Positions 21,459-32,942 of a stretch of 64,000 bases of DNA are shown one piece after another. How positions within the stretch are numbered: position 1 is the first letter of the stretch; every line of letters starts with the position of its first letter. Source of the DNA: Puccinellia tenuiflora (lineage: Eukaryota; Streptophyta; Magnoliopsida; Poales; Poaceae). The DNA lies in the NCBI GenBank assembly GCA_012064385.1, contig QRDG01000413.1:124001-188000 (forward strand). The letters are read 5' to 3'. Both the position numbers and the translations under genes were made by a program. Under the pieces are notes generated by a model. It had not been told where the DNA came from. It searched no databases and worked only from the letters and a program-made list of their open reading frames with translations.

Positions 21459-22955
21459 TGCAGCTGCTTATGGTGTTGGTAGGAAAGTAAAATGTAAACT
21501 GACGGGTGCTCTATTGATTGGCTTTAGAAGTAGGTAGAGTTTTCGTCAAAAACAAAAGTAGCACATGCGACTATGCGTACAAAAGCATTCACACTTGGGG
21601 TCGTTGTGTGGGAGAAAAATCAAACAAGCCGGTGTTTTGAGGCCACCCAATTCCAGCTTATTTTAGGGAAGGGATGTTTGATGATTGATGACCGAGACTT
21701 GCCCTTTACGTATGTGGTTGTAGCTGAAATAAGCCATTCAATATCTAAGAGTGAAATTGACAAGTGTAAACTCTAGACCATCAGCAGATCCCTTCAAGAT
21801 AGAACTTCTAAAAGATCACGAAGTAAGAAAAACAACCGCTCCAAGTATTTATTGCCAACTGCCAAGACCTCCATTGTTAGTTGCGAGTTCAACCCGTGGT
21901 GCTTCTGTAAGTGAATAGGTCAAATGGTTCACTAGCGCGGGTGACAAATGGACGACCGCGTCCCAGATGCATCTCATACGAATATTTCAGATTGTGGTTT
22001 GGGGGGTTTCAACTTACGAGTGGGTTGTCGAGAAAATTGAACATCTGTGGACGACTGGACGGGATGGGAAACTTCAACCGATGAGGCCGGGGGCGACGGC
22101 AGCGAGCAGCAGCGATGTGGGTCGCACCTACTCCCTCTCCTTGTGCCTTCAATTCGATCTCCCGGAGTCGATGAGGACGAAGGCCGAGGCCAGAAGGAGA
22201 GGCGCCCTCGCGTCTCCGGCAGGGAAACAACCTCCAGCGCGCGTGTACATAGGAGAGAAGAGCACGACGGAGTGGTCGCCGGAATGGAGGAGCCCGGTGC
22301 AGTGGGGGCTTTGAAGAAAAGGGAGATTGGAATTGGAAGGGAAGATGGGGCCGAGCTCACCGCGACGAATCAGTGCTCCACTACCATCAAAAGAAAAGTT
22401 AGCACCGACACTTCTAATCAATCATTCTGTTCCGTGTTGAAGGGGCTGAGACTTGGTCAAAGAGGAAGATAACTACACAGATTTCCAGTCCAAAAAGAGG
22501 CTGAGACTTGGGACGGGCTGTGCTGCCGTCTTCAGACTTCAGTTGTTGTCTTGTCAACCATGCTATACTTTTTGCAACGTGACTGGTGGGGTGAAGAAAA
22601 TTTTATACAACTAGTGGGTACAATGAAATGAGCATCTGCCCCGATTCACCAAAGCAGACCTTAATTTGCCCAAAAAATCCCATTTAGAAGGCATTTAGGA
22701 TGTTGTATTGATAAAGTAGGTTAGTCTCCACAACTGAATAGCATTCAAGCTCAGCTCCATAGGCAAAGATGTCGCTACAGAAGTTGCAAATGTCATGGAG
22801 CTATGCATGTGTTCGAAAAACGAAAAAAAGAGAAAGAACTTACGAACTTCTCTGAACCCGGTAGTCGAAGAACCGCAATAAAAATCAACGGACGGAGTGG
22901 GAGAAGGGGGAGACTCTCAAACGAGGAAAAGGGTCCCTTTGAAAGTAAGTTATAC
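21459..22955. other. Intergenic between LRR genes, no supported gene
   Basis: The first 100 bp are the upstream region of the intact LRR gene; I see no clear TATA box. The stretch 22040-22440 is GC-richer and open on both strands for 90-140 codons, but I recognise no domain and no splice-supported gene. Confidence 0.45.
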
Positions 22956-22960
22956 AACAT

Positions 22961-23007
22961 GACCGGCTCCAAGGGAGAGATCAAGAGGCGCTGCTCCGTT
23001 GTGAATA
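22961..23007 (+). pseudogene. Orphan fragment of peroxidase last exon
   Basis: The sequence translates as TGSKGEIKRRCSVVN, matching the C-terminus TGSQGEIRKRCSVVN of the peroxidase at 17412-17459, with about seven base differences in 47. Downstream sequence (ATTATTCTGATCAAATTTT and onward to 23130) also matches the peroxidase 3' flank. No other peroxidase exon lies upstream, so this is the edge of a segmental duplication. Confidence 0.85.
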
Positions 23008-23471
23008 CTGAGGATTCCGACCTCAACATTCTTTGGTGTTTTCTAACTAGTATTATTCTGATCAAATTTTTGTTGCAGGTGTGGTAAACTACCGAGTCTG
23101 AAGCTTAACTATGAGCGGAGAAGATATGACACAAGTATGCACGAATCATAGTACAAGATTGAAGCCCTGTTAATAGGTAGTAGCAAGATAGAATATATGG
23201 AGACAGCAACGACAAAACATACATAACTGCAACTCACAAAATTCAGAGTAATACCTAGTACAATTCTCTAGGAAATTGTATCATCGGAAGTTCGGAACAA
23301 CTCTAAGCAACTTCCGCTCACATAGGAAGAGATCATTACAACTTATTTGGTCACCGAAAATAGGGAGCAGTATCATGGACAATACATTATACATGCATGA
23401 CCATTGCTGATACTGCAAGTCTAGGAAACTTCAAGAAACACTGGGGCGCTAAGTGTCAGAATGCCATACCG

Positions 23472-26114
23472 TCAGGTACTTTTCTTCAGAAACTTTTGGT
23501 GCAGAGCATTGATGCAACTGAAGAAAGTAAACCTCCATATCTTGCAGAAAAACAATGCTCCAAACCATAGCCAGAAACCAAAGACAGTTCCAGCAATCAC
23601 TGAGTAGTACAGCCACAGGGTTTCAAGTTCATGGTGATGTTCCTTTACCCCATCCACTGATGTTGTAGTACTCGAATATTTTGTACATGCAATGCTCAAA
23701 GGGGGCCCACAGAGTCCCAGATTATTGCTATAGATCGATGGGTCATTGAGTGTTTGGATCTGACTGCCGGTAGGTATCTCCCCAAATAGAAGGTTGTTGG
23801 AGAGATTCAGAGAGCTGAGGAACATCAATTGTGATATGCTTGGAGGAATGGGACCTGATAGTTTGTTCTGCGAGAGGTCAAGGGATTCTAATAACTTTAA
23901 ATTGCAAATGTCCTTTGGTATGCCACCAGATAGATGATTTCTCGACATATTTAGTTGCTGGATGCCTCTAAGATTTGTCAACTCTGAAGGGACTTCACCA
24001 GAGAAAAAATTGCCAGAGAGATCAATACCAGTCACAAATGGATGATTTACCAAAAAGGTAAAATCCCTCCCCTTCCAAAATATGCCCATGCCACCAGCAT
24101 AATCAAAATATCTAAAGGTGTTAGATTGTAAGCTGACTATTAGAACCGGTTGCATTATAGATGTATGTCTCATCACGGAGAAGTTAAAAAAACTTTCTGG
24201 TATGGAACCTACAAAACTATTTTCAGATAGATCAAGTAGTTGGAGATGGGAGAGTAGGGAAAGCTGCCAGGGAATACTTCCATTGAACATGTTTGATCGC
24301 AGTTTGAGAACCTTCAGCAAAGGATCGCTTTCCCCTATCCATGGAGGAATTTCCCCAGAAATCTTATTGTTCCCCAAATCCAAAATAACAAGGCTTTTGA
24401 AGTTTTTCAACACTTCTGGAAAGCAACCTGTGAAGTTGTTACTTGACAGGTGCACTGACCTTAGTGAAGAGTTGTAGCAAGTTGAGGTTGGAATTTCCCC
24501 GGAAAAAGCATTGCTCGACAAATTCAACAATTGTAAATCTTTCAAATTCCAGAAGCAACCAGGAAGCTCTCCAAACAGCTGATTGTCTGATAGATCCAAG
24601 AGTTTCAAATGTATTAATTGACAAAAGGCAGACTGTGATTTTCCGAACAAGCTGCTAGTTTCTGTATTGTTGGCCATCTTGAAAACTGGCACCTGCCGAC
24701 TGTTGACATTAGGAATCATACCTGTAAACTTGTTACCAGACAAGAAGAGAGCAACGAGATTTATCAGATAGGAGATAGTTGCAGGAAGCTCACCCCCAAG
24801 ATGGTTGGATCTGAGGCCAAGCAATTTCAAAGATGTTGCATTACCAATATTTGATGGCATAACTCCAGTAAGGTGATTCCTGGACAAGCCCAATAAGTTC
24901 AAGTTTGGCATGCTTCCTATCTCCACTGGGATCGAGCCAATAAAGTTGTTGTCTGTGAGGGAGAGAAACACTAGCTCCTTGCACTTGCTGATCTGCGATG
25001 GGATGGTTCAAGTTAACTGGTTATAGGATGCATGAAGCACCACGAGCTTGGTCCAGTTTGTAAACATCTCTTCTGGAATGGTACCACTGATAATGTTCTC
25101 GAATATTTTGAAGTACATCAATTCTTGCATCCTGGCAAAAGATGGCGGCAAACTTCCAAACAATTGATTTTGTGACAAAGCCATGTACTGAAGACTCGTC
25201 AGGTTTCCAAGCTCAGGTGGAAGAGTCGAAACCAAACTAGCATTACTGATGTCGAGCACCATTAGCAACTGAAGCTGTCCGAGTGAGGCTGGGATCGGCC
25301 CACCAAGTGAGTTGCTTCCCAGCCCAAGATCTTGCAATCCAGGTATCATCACCAGCTTCTCTGGGATTCCACCTGTCAGATTATTTATCTCAAGACGTAG
25401 TACCTTGAGCTTGTGGAGCTTTGAGAGCGAGCAAGGTATGGAGCCAGATAATCCATTTGCGGACAGATCTAGATACCTCAATCTTGGCACCATCTCCGGC
25501 AGTAAATCTGGCAATGGCCCTGAGAATGCGTTACCCGATAAATCGAGGTATCTCATCCTCACATTGGTGTGGTTGAGGATGAACTGTGGGAAGGTACCAC
25601 TGAGATCATTGATAGCTAGAGATAACAGCTTCAAATTGGGCATAGGTGAGAACTTGGCATATTCTGGGTTGGTCAAGTGGTTATTCCGCAGATTAAAATT
25701 GACAAGCCTTAGTAGCTTGCTGAGTTGGTAGGGGATGGCACCAACAAGATTGTTGTTGCTCAAGTCTAAATAGGTGAGAGCAAACAACAGAGATATGTTT
25801 GCTGGGATGGTGCCAACAAGATTGTTGCTGTCGAGTTTGATCTTGGTGAGGTTCTGGAGAGCTGCAGAGTAGAAGGAATGTAGTGTACCATGGAGCCCGG
25901 TGTTGGGAAGGCGGATCTCGCTAACATGTCCAGCAGCGTCACATGTGACGCCGAACCAAGAGCATGTAGAGTTGGCCATCGACCATGAGGAGAGCGAAGT
26001 GGCACCAACCAAAGTGGACTTCCATCGGAGTAGTGCTTCCGCTTCCGGGTTGATCGCCTTGGCTGTGCACGTTAGCAGCAAAACTGAGATGTGGAAGAGT
26101 GTCTGCAGCGCCAT
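23472..26114 (-). pseudogene. LRR receptor-like protein with one in-frame stop
   Basis: This paralogue of the gene at 18831-21458 spans 881 codons in one continuous frame, broken only by TGA at 25010-25008. The codon falls at the Gly of an N-Q-L-T-(G)-T-I-P repeat, so a single GGA to TGA change explains it. The start chosen is the ATG at 26114 (MALQTLFHISVLLLTC signal peptide), because the upstream in-frame ATG at 26183 adds a non-hydrophobic extension. LRRNT cap, more than 20 LRRs, the NNLGLCGPPLSIAC cap, a transmembrane helix (VIAGTVFGFWLWFGALFFC) and a short tail are all present. The rest is undamaged, so the stop is recent, a sequence error, or a natural allele. A truncated secreted LRR protein of 367 residues could still be made. 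Confidence 0.88.
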
Positions 26115-27540
26115 TGGTGTTTCTCGAATGAGGGAAGCTGCAGGGGGATGCGTGTATCTACCTATGTGTCTTTGCAGTAGCACGCTAGAAATGCATGATA
26201 AAACAACGAGATTCTAGCAGTGCAGCCGCTGGACTGGCATACGCCCACAATGACTAACGAAGACGGGTCGTCGCCGTGATTTAGACGGAAGGCTCGAGCA
26301 GGACAGAACCCCATGGCAGGACAGCCCCAAGTAAGACGCACCGACACCGACGCAGGAATCCAATGGGAAGACTGACAAACCCTAAGCCATCAAATCTCTA
26401 GCTTTGAAATGTGAACTCTTGGTCATCATCACAGCCCAGAAATTGTGAACAGAACTACAAAAAAAAAACTTCGAAACGAATCGTACAGTTTCATAGCGGT
26501 TGTGAATAGCGCGGCTGCAATGGGCCCTCCGGTTTGACCCCCTGCAAGCCGCGGCACCCTCCTGTCCTACGGCAATTCCGGAAGCAACACGGCAGTCATG
26601 AGAAATTTGTTGAATGGACTGGCCGTTCCTCGGATGACCGAGATTTTCTAGGCATAAATCGCATTATAATGAAACATCGAGCAGGTTGATTAGCCGAGCT
26701 GAGGGATGCGCACCTTCCCCAGAGATTACTCTTAGCCATGGGCCGTGATGGCTCTGTCGGTCGGCGGCGGCGCCGACGAGGATTGCGGAATGGGTGCGTC
26801 TCGCGTGGTGGACTGGTGGCAGGGGCTGCTAGAACGGCGCAAGGCGGCGTGATAGGAGCAAGCGACGGTAGGGCGGCGGCAGCGGTGCCGGCCGCCGAAG
26901 TGGCGATGCGAGGTGCGGCAACTGACAGACCAGCAGGAAGAGGCCCGTAAGATAAGTTGGCCTTGGGCCAGGCCCGGTGAAGAGTACCGTTCTGATTGAT
27001 TTGTTTTTTCAACTTTGTATTTGTATGCAAGGAGAAAGACTATTCAAAGGGAAAGTACCAACTTAATTTATTATTAAACCCTCAATTTTTTAAAAATCAG
27101 AATGTTTTATTTCAAATCGAAAGACAAAAATTGACCTGTCAGTGAAACTTCATCACAAAATGCCTTGAAAAAGATCACTCTTTTCCATCACCTCCTACAC
27201 ATGGACGTTATGATTTTTTTGCATCACTATAACATATCAATTTTTTTTACCAAAGTTTGCAATGTTGAATTTAATCAAATATTAGGATTGATTGTTTGAG
27301 CTGTTTAAAATTCCTGAAGGAACAAAAAAAAGCTTTTGAGGATTTTTAAAAGTAATTTTCAAAATACAAAGAGAACCAAAAAAAGAAATAGACTATAACA
27401 TGACATCTTCATAAATTTCTGGGTTTGGAATGTTTTATATAATAATATATTGCAACTTTAAAATTTTGGAATGTTTCATAAATCACGCGCAACTACTACT
27501 TCAACGCCACCAATAACATATATACAGAGCGGAGCACTAA
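26115..27540. other. Intergenic, no supported gene
   Basis: 26596-27030 is GC-rich and open on the minus strand for 144 codons (Ala/Pro/Arg-rich), but it shows no domain I know. 27000-27540 is AT-rich. Confidence 0.4.
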
Positions 27541-27768
27541 CGCGAGCTCGAGACCTTCCACATGGCGTTTGGGGCTAGGGCTCACGGGGTACATGGTCTC
27601 TCCCTACAGATGTACCTGCCCCGAGATCATCCATGGATCGGCGGTGCCAGATTTCACCGCTTGCTTGATGCCCAACGGATAGTCAGGTTACACTCCCACA
27701 TCTCCACCAGACTATTACGTAACTAGCCCGGCTCACTATTAGGCTAACTAGCCTGGCTCACAATTCCT

Positions 27769-28242
27769 ATGCAGGATATCAGTTCTACGACGAGGTCCGC
27801 CACAAATGGTATTTCAACGATTCCTAGCAGTTGTTGGGCCGACGCGCCTCCCTATAGCCCCCAGACCCCCGAGACACAAGTCAGGGAGTCAGCCCGCCGG
27901 CTCGCAAAAATAAACTCACTCCAGGGAGAACTGAAGACAAATGCAGATAACCAAAGGGAGAGAATCATGGCCGTGATCCAGGAAAAATGTGATGCCTTGG
28001 CACAATCCGCGATTGATCTCGAAAAAAGGGTGGTGAACGCCATTGCAATCAAAACCCCGAATGCCAACAAGAGATGTTGCTACTGCGGACACGCCACCTC
28101 AGACAACAACTCCGACTCCAGTTGGGGTTTCGTCATAACCCGCATGAAGAAAGTAGGCATCAGTCAGGACGGTCCCCAACGCGTTACACTCAGAAGGGGT
28201 CCAGGTCGCCCGACCGACATCAACCCTCGCAGGAGCGCGTAG
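27769..28242 (+). CDS. Hypothetical 157-codon frame, doubtful
   Basis: I do not recognise this product. It has a polar N-terminus rich in Ser/Thr/Pro, a helical Arg/Lys/Glu-rich middle (about 45-100) that could form a short coiled coil, a C-C-Y-C-G-H cluster near 100, and a basic C-terminus. The ATG lies next to an AG that could be a splice acceptor (TATGCAG/GATATC), so it could be one exon of a retrotransposon gag-like or host gene, but no neighbouring exon is convincing. It may equally be a chance frame. Confidence 0.15.
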   Translation: MQDISSTTRSATNGISTIPSSCWADAPPYSPQTPETQVRESARRLAKINSLQGELKTNADNQRERIMAVIQEKCDALAQSAIDLEKRVVNAIAIKTPNANKRCCYCGHATSDNNSDSSWGFVITRMKKVGISQDGPQRVTLRRGPGRPTDINPRRSA

Positions 28243-28794
28243 ACGAAGCACCCGAGCGGCCCAATCCGGAAGAAGGGCTTAGGATCGAAGACAACCCCAA
28301 CTAAGAGGATCATGAATGTGAAGCCCATTACAGTCATGAAAACCAAGGTCGCGACCTCCTGCGCGACGAGGATGCAAGGTGTCGAGAAAGGAGGCAGGCC
28401 CGACGCGAATGAGGTCCCTTTCACTTGGTGAGTTGGTGTCACAAATGCAAAGCTAGAGATTAAACGTGTAAGAATAAAGATACTGACGATAGAGAGATTA
28501 TGATACTCATTATTTGGATGAAGTGAATGTCGTTAGTTTTTCCCGGATTTACAACCCTTGATTTATACGTGCAACAAACAAATTCAGTGAGGAATTACTT
28601 GATTCGTAATCCGCCCTCTGAATATGAGATGCGTATTCGCTTCCCGGCCAGCCACACATGCATCTGCTGATTTAGAGAGTTCAGTTAACGGAACTTTTGG
28701 ATTCGCTAACCTAAGTTCATTACAGTTGCTGTTGCCTCGGTTCTCACATCAGGACTGCCGCATATGACAACTTCCTTCATGCCCTTCTTACATT

Positions 28795-29530
28795 ACGGTC
28801 ATTATTCTTACGCAACATTATGGTCGACTGGTCATACTTGTATTGTTACTCCTCATGAGTTTCACCATTCAGCGGCATCACGCTTACCACGTGGGTTACT
28901 CAACTAAAGGTTGGGCTACTATTCACCTCTATATATGCCTTCACCTTGCTATATGTCGATAGACCAGTTGATATGAGGAAATATCCTGTGATACGAGCGC
29001 TTAGGTGATACGGTGCTCACGTTTCAAAAAAACGTATTTTAAAAGTTTCAAAAAATTCTACCAAAAATGTGTGGGTTGACATGATATGTTTCTACTACCT
29101 CAAAAAATTTCAGCTACAAATTCAAAATGAGCATTGAGAAACAAAAAAGACAAATCTGCTATGAATAGTGTCACTGGTGTCACTAAAGACAAAAGCAGAA
29201 AAATGACACTATTCATAGCAGATTTGTCTTTTTTGTTTCTCAATGCTCATTTCGAATTTGTGGCTGAAATTTTTGGAGGTAGTAGAAACATATCATGTCA
29301 ACCCACACATTTTTTGGTAGAATTTTTTGAAACTTTTAAAATACGTTTTTTCGAAACGTGAGCACCGTATCACCTAAGCGCTCGTATCACTGGATATTTT
29401 CTCCAGTTGATATGCTTGTATTCGCTCTCCTTCTGTTGGTTGTCAGATCATGAGGTGCCACATTAATTTGTTAGCTGATGAGATGGGACTTTAGAAGAAA
29501 CTGTGAGGAGATGTGGACCACATACAGTAG
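28795..29530 (+). repeat. Intergenic repeat with paralogue at 53225-53515
   Basis: Outside the inserted MITE (28976-29402) this sequence aligns with 53225-53515, the spacer between CACTA elements 2 and 3. Shared words in order include ATTATGGTC, TGGTCAT, CATGAGTT, TACTCAACTAAA-like, CTCCTTCTGTTGGTTGT, AGATCATGAGGTGC and TTAGAAGAAACTGTG. Its identity is unknown, and no coding capacity was seen. Confidence 0.65.
28976..29402. mobile_element. Foldback MITE, near-perfect arms of about 190 bp
   Basis: The left half (from AGGAAATATCCTGTGATACG) and right half (to CGTATCACTGGATATTTTCT) are inverted copies almost throughout, with only a few mismatches and a central loop of about 40 bp near 29170-29205. 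The 12-bp word CCAGTTGATATG flanks both sides (28964-28975, 29403-29414), and the paralogous locus at 53210-53523 lacks the insert. The long direct flank suggests a Mutator-type MITE (9-12 bp target duplication), but the superfamily is not certain. Confidence 0.85.
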
Positions 29531-29702
29531 CTCTGTCCTAGTGGTACACACTCTAGATCACACTGCAGCAAAACCAAAAGCCCCCATAGACCATCCTGGG
29601 AGCGGCCGCATCTGCATGCAGAGTAGCAAGTCCTCAGTACTTGGTGTATGGCATCTGATGATTTCGTGGGACGTGGTTCTAGGGAGAAACACACTTGTAC
29701 GG

Positions 29703-30125
29703 CGGAAAGTGCTTTTGGAGCACGGGCTCCACGGAGCCCGTTTTTTCATAAAAAAATCAATCGACATTTTAAAGTTTTAAAATTTTTTGATTTTTTTTTC
29801 TAGATGTTGACAATGACATATTGTATGACTTTGTAAATGTTCAACCCGAAATATTTTGTATTCCTCCCTACACAAAAAAGACAAATTCGGACAAATCTGA
29901 AAAAAATTCGAACTATACGCTGTTCACATCTCAGATCCAGAAATTTGTCATTTTTACACAGGCCAAAATACAAAATATTTCGGACTGGTGTTTTGCACAG
30001 CGGTAGAAATAGTCATGTTCTACGTCTAGGACTTTTTTTCACATTTTTTCGAAACTCAGAAATGTGATTTTCAAAATTTTCAAAAAAAGAGCTCCGTGGA
30101 GCTCGTCCTCCAAATCACCGCACTC
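29703..30125. mobile_element. MITE-like element, same family as 11540-11936
   Basis: The element is 423 bp. Its ends are imperfect inverted partners (GCTTTTGGAGCACGGGCTCC against GATTTGGAGGACGAGCTCC on the other strand). A 10-bp flank ACTTGTACGG / ACTTGTATGG (29693-29702, 30126-30135) with one mismatch looks like a target duplication of Mutator length. It contains no coding frame of note. Confidence 0.7.
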
Positions 30126-30384
30126 ACTTGTATGGTTGAAAGAGCTGATACACATAGGGGAGAGCACTGTCCTTAGAATAGAGAACTTAATTTACATTAT
30201 ATATATGTTTCGTTATGGATCAGTGTGTAAAAGATTAAACCTAAATTAGGTTTAAGATATATATGCTCCAAAAAATATTATATATATCATAAGAAGATAT
30301 CATGTATGAAGTGGTTGTTCATAATTTTAAATGATAAAGTTATGTGGTAAAAGTTATTACATAATAAATACCTTCATTTGAAAA

Positions 30385-31390
30385 TTTTATCTCGGGCTGA
30401 CCAGAACTCTCCATTTGGAAAGGACTAATGAGGATAATGGATGAATTCTTCAATAGAGGTTCCTTTCATGATGGTAACGGTACAATTACCCGTTTTTCGA
30501 GAACGCTTGGCTAGGTGACGCAACTCTATCCCTTCAATACCCATTCTTGTATAATATCGTACAAGGAAAACAAGTCATAGTGCCCAGTGTTTAAAAAAGA
30601 CCCAAACATAGCTTTTAGACAAGCTTTAACAGGAAACAAATAGACACGTGGGATGCATCTTGTGTGGTTGTTGGCTGTCACTTTGTCAGATATATGTATT
30701 TGGACTTCATGAACGATCATACTCGCTTTCTATGAAAATATAATAGACAATGAAGGTACAGTTGAATATCAAGATTTTCATATGTCTCCTTTACCATAAG
30801 TCTTGCTAGCTAAAGATAATGTGGTCAAAAGGAACTGGATGGGAAATAAGAAATGTTTATTTTGGGATAACGATGAATCAATTTGACACATTTTTTTTAT
30901 CTCTTGTCCGTTTTCCATGCTTATTTGGGTATTGTCCACATGATAGTTTAATTTATCACCTTCAATTAATATAGCGAATTTGTTGGGGAACTGTTAAATG
31001 AAATTGATAGAAATACTATAATGAAATCCAGATGGGAGTTTGTGCTTTTTTATGGCCACATGACGTGTACGCAATGATTTTGTGTATAACAACCAAGGCC
31101 TCCTTCTTTTCTGGCATGTTATTCCTCTGGGTACCACTGGATCTGTTCGTGGTCATGTCTACCACATGTGGAGAAGCTAAGGGATATGTATTGCAGTGCA
31201 ACCGGCTGGAATCCGTGGCACATGATTTGTTCAACTAGAGCGACTAACATCTTGCTAGTACAATCACATGCTAAGGCATTGTTTCTCCATGTTGCTCATT
31301 AATTTTTAGATTGTTGATCCATGTATTGGTTTTATGTGATGCTTGAACTGTAACTATTTTAAAATATTTTCAAGAATATAATAAAGAAGG
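30385..31390 (+). pseudogene. LINE retrotransposon 3' remnant (ORF2 C-terminus)
   Basis: Across several frames and stops the translation follows the end of plant LINE ORF2: LWKGLMRIMDEFFNRGSF, GNGTITRF, then PNIAFRQALTGNK, then VVKRNWMGNKKCLFW, and the His/Cys part HIFFISCPFSMLIW. After that come WEFVLFYGH and finally CNRLESVAHDLF, the usual tail. Order and spacing fit reverse-transcriptase thumb, zinc-binding domain and tail. Many stops and frameshifts show it is long dead. Confidence 0.75.
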
Positions 31391-31666
31391 GACGTATGCA
31401 TATTGATGTATACTTACATATTATTCCTATAGGGTATTATATTTTTTAATAGTTTTTTTTGTATAAACTTAGTCAAATTGTAGATTGCTTGACTTTAGAA
31501 AAAAATATACATCTTCTTTTAATAAACAAATGGAGTAGCTAACAACCGTATATGACCCTGATGAAATTTATTAACACCAACTTATCTCTCGATTAACTTC
31601 GCCTCAGCGACCAAATGGTTATGAGGAGTATGTTCACTAGTGGAAACATGGCCTTCGGTTTGGCCC

Positions 31667-31919
31667 TTTCGTCCCGGTTCCCTTACGAACCGGTACCAAT
31701 GGGGGCACTAGTCCCGGTTCGAATGCCCAGGGCGCCGGCCAGGGCCAGTCCCGGTTCGTAGGGGATCTGCAGTCCCGGTTCGTGATAGCACTAAAGGGTC
31801 GCGGCAGGCGGCCGCAGCGGTGGGGCCAGCGCGAGCAACCCATAGTCCCGGTTGGCCATACGGACCGGGACTAAAGATTAACCTTTAGTACCGGTTAATA
31901 ACACGAACCGGGACTAATG
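31667..31919. repeat. Left subterminal repeats of CACTA element 1
   Basis: Copies of GTCCCGGTTCG and GGTACCAA-type words lie in both orientations, pairing across short spacers (for example TAGTACCGGTTAATAACACG / AACCGGGACTAA). Such motifs are the probable binding sites of the element's TnpA-like protein. Confidence 0.85.
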
Positions 31920-32412
31920 TTTGCCCCCTATATCATCCCCCACCCCCCGACCCGGCCATGGCCATTTTTGAGCTCGGGTTCATCACCATTTTCTCATCTA
32001 TTTCCTCTCCCGAGCTCGAGTTCGTCCCTATTTTTTCCCACCATTTGTCAAGATTGACGGCGCCTCATCTATCTAAGGGTTAGCACTTCCGACGTTGCTA
32101 CTTAAGCTCATTTTGTTGCTACTTAGCTCATTTCATTTTTCTAGTGCTAGCTAGGTGTTTGATGAAATGCCTAAGTTAGGGATTTCATTTGTTTTATATG
32201 CAATTTGAGCTCAAATTAAAGTATAATGTGTGGGTTTTAGTGTCGTCCGGTCCCTGTCCTCACCGCCGTCGATCGTCCGCGCCGTCCCGTCACCGGCACC
32301 ACCTCGGTGAGCCTCTTGTTTTTCTCTTTTGTTTTAAAAAACTTATTTATATGATTTAGATGCATATTTATTACTTGTATAATTTTCTTACGTTTTTTAT
32401 ATGTATAGTGCC

Positions 32413-32778
32413 ATGGTTTTGATATCCGTCCCCGTTGGCCCTCGTCCGGTCTATGATTCGGATGTGGTTGAACCGGACATTCCAACCGACCCTATTGTCG
32501 AGTTTTTTGAAAAAGAAAATAATGATTTTAAAGCAAAATTAAAAAGAAGTGAAAATCTTCGTCTTCAATGCCTAGAAGAGAAGATGAAATTGGAGCTCGA
32601 TCTTGCCGACATCGTCGATAAACACAAGATCAAGATGGATGCAATGCGCTTGAAGATTAGAAAGATTAGAAAATATGCCATTCATAAAGAGGCTTGGTAT
32701 CATTTTGCTGTTGGTTCAATAATTACCTTAGTTGTGATTTTTATCGTATTTGTTGTTGGGTTTAAATTCTTTAGATAG
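32413..32778 (+). CDS. CACTA-encoded coiled-coil protein with C-terminal membrane segment
   Basis: 121 residues starting MVLISVPVGPRPVYDSD. Residues about 28-90 are a charged heptad-like helix (EKENNDFKAKLKRSENLR and on through KMDAMRLKIRKI). The last 25 residues are hydrophobic (VGSIITLVVIFIVFVVGF) and end in a basic FKFFR tail, the layout of a tail-anchored protein. The ATG is chosen because it follows a CTTTT/TATAG acceptor-like site and the same start recurs in the other two elements (41688, 54299). It lies 164 bp upstream of the transposase. The function is unknown; I recognise no family outside these transposons. Confidence 0.75.
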   Translation: MVLISVPVGPRPVYDSDVVEPDIPTDPIVEFFEKENNDFKAKLKRSENLRLQCLEEKMKLELDLADIVDKHKIKMDAMRLKIRKIRKYAIHKEAWYHFAVGSIITLVVIFIVFVVGFKFFR

Positions 32779-32942
32779 TTGTATGTTAGTTTCTATTAAT
32801 GTATGTTTTATGAGACTATGTATTACATTTGATCACTACTCTACTTTAGTTTTAATGTGATGAACTTATATTAATTAATTTGGTCACTATTATATATTCA
32901 TGATGTAGTGTAATGGTTTTTGATATATTTTATATAATACAG

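Noticed and set aside
22040..22472. Possible gene between the LRR copies
   Set aside because: GC-richer, with frames on both strands, but no domain, splice-supported structure or promoter was found.
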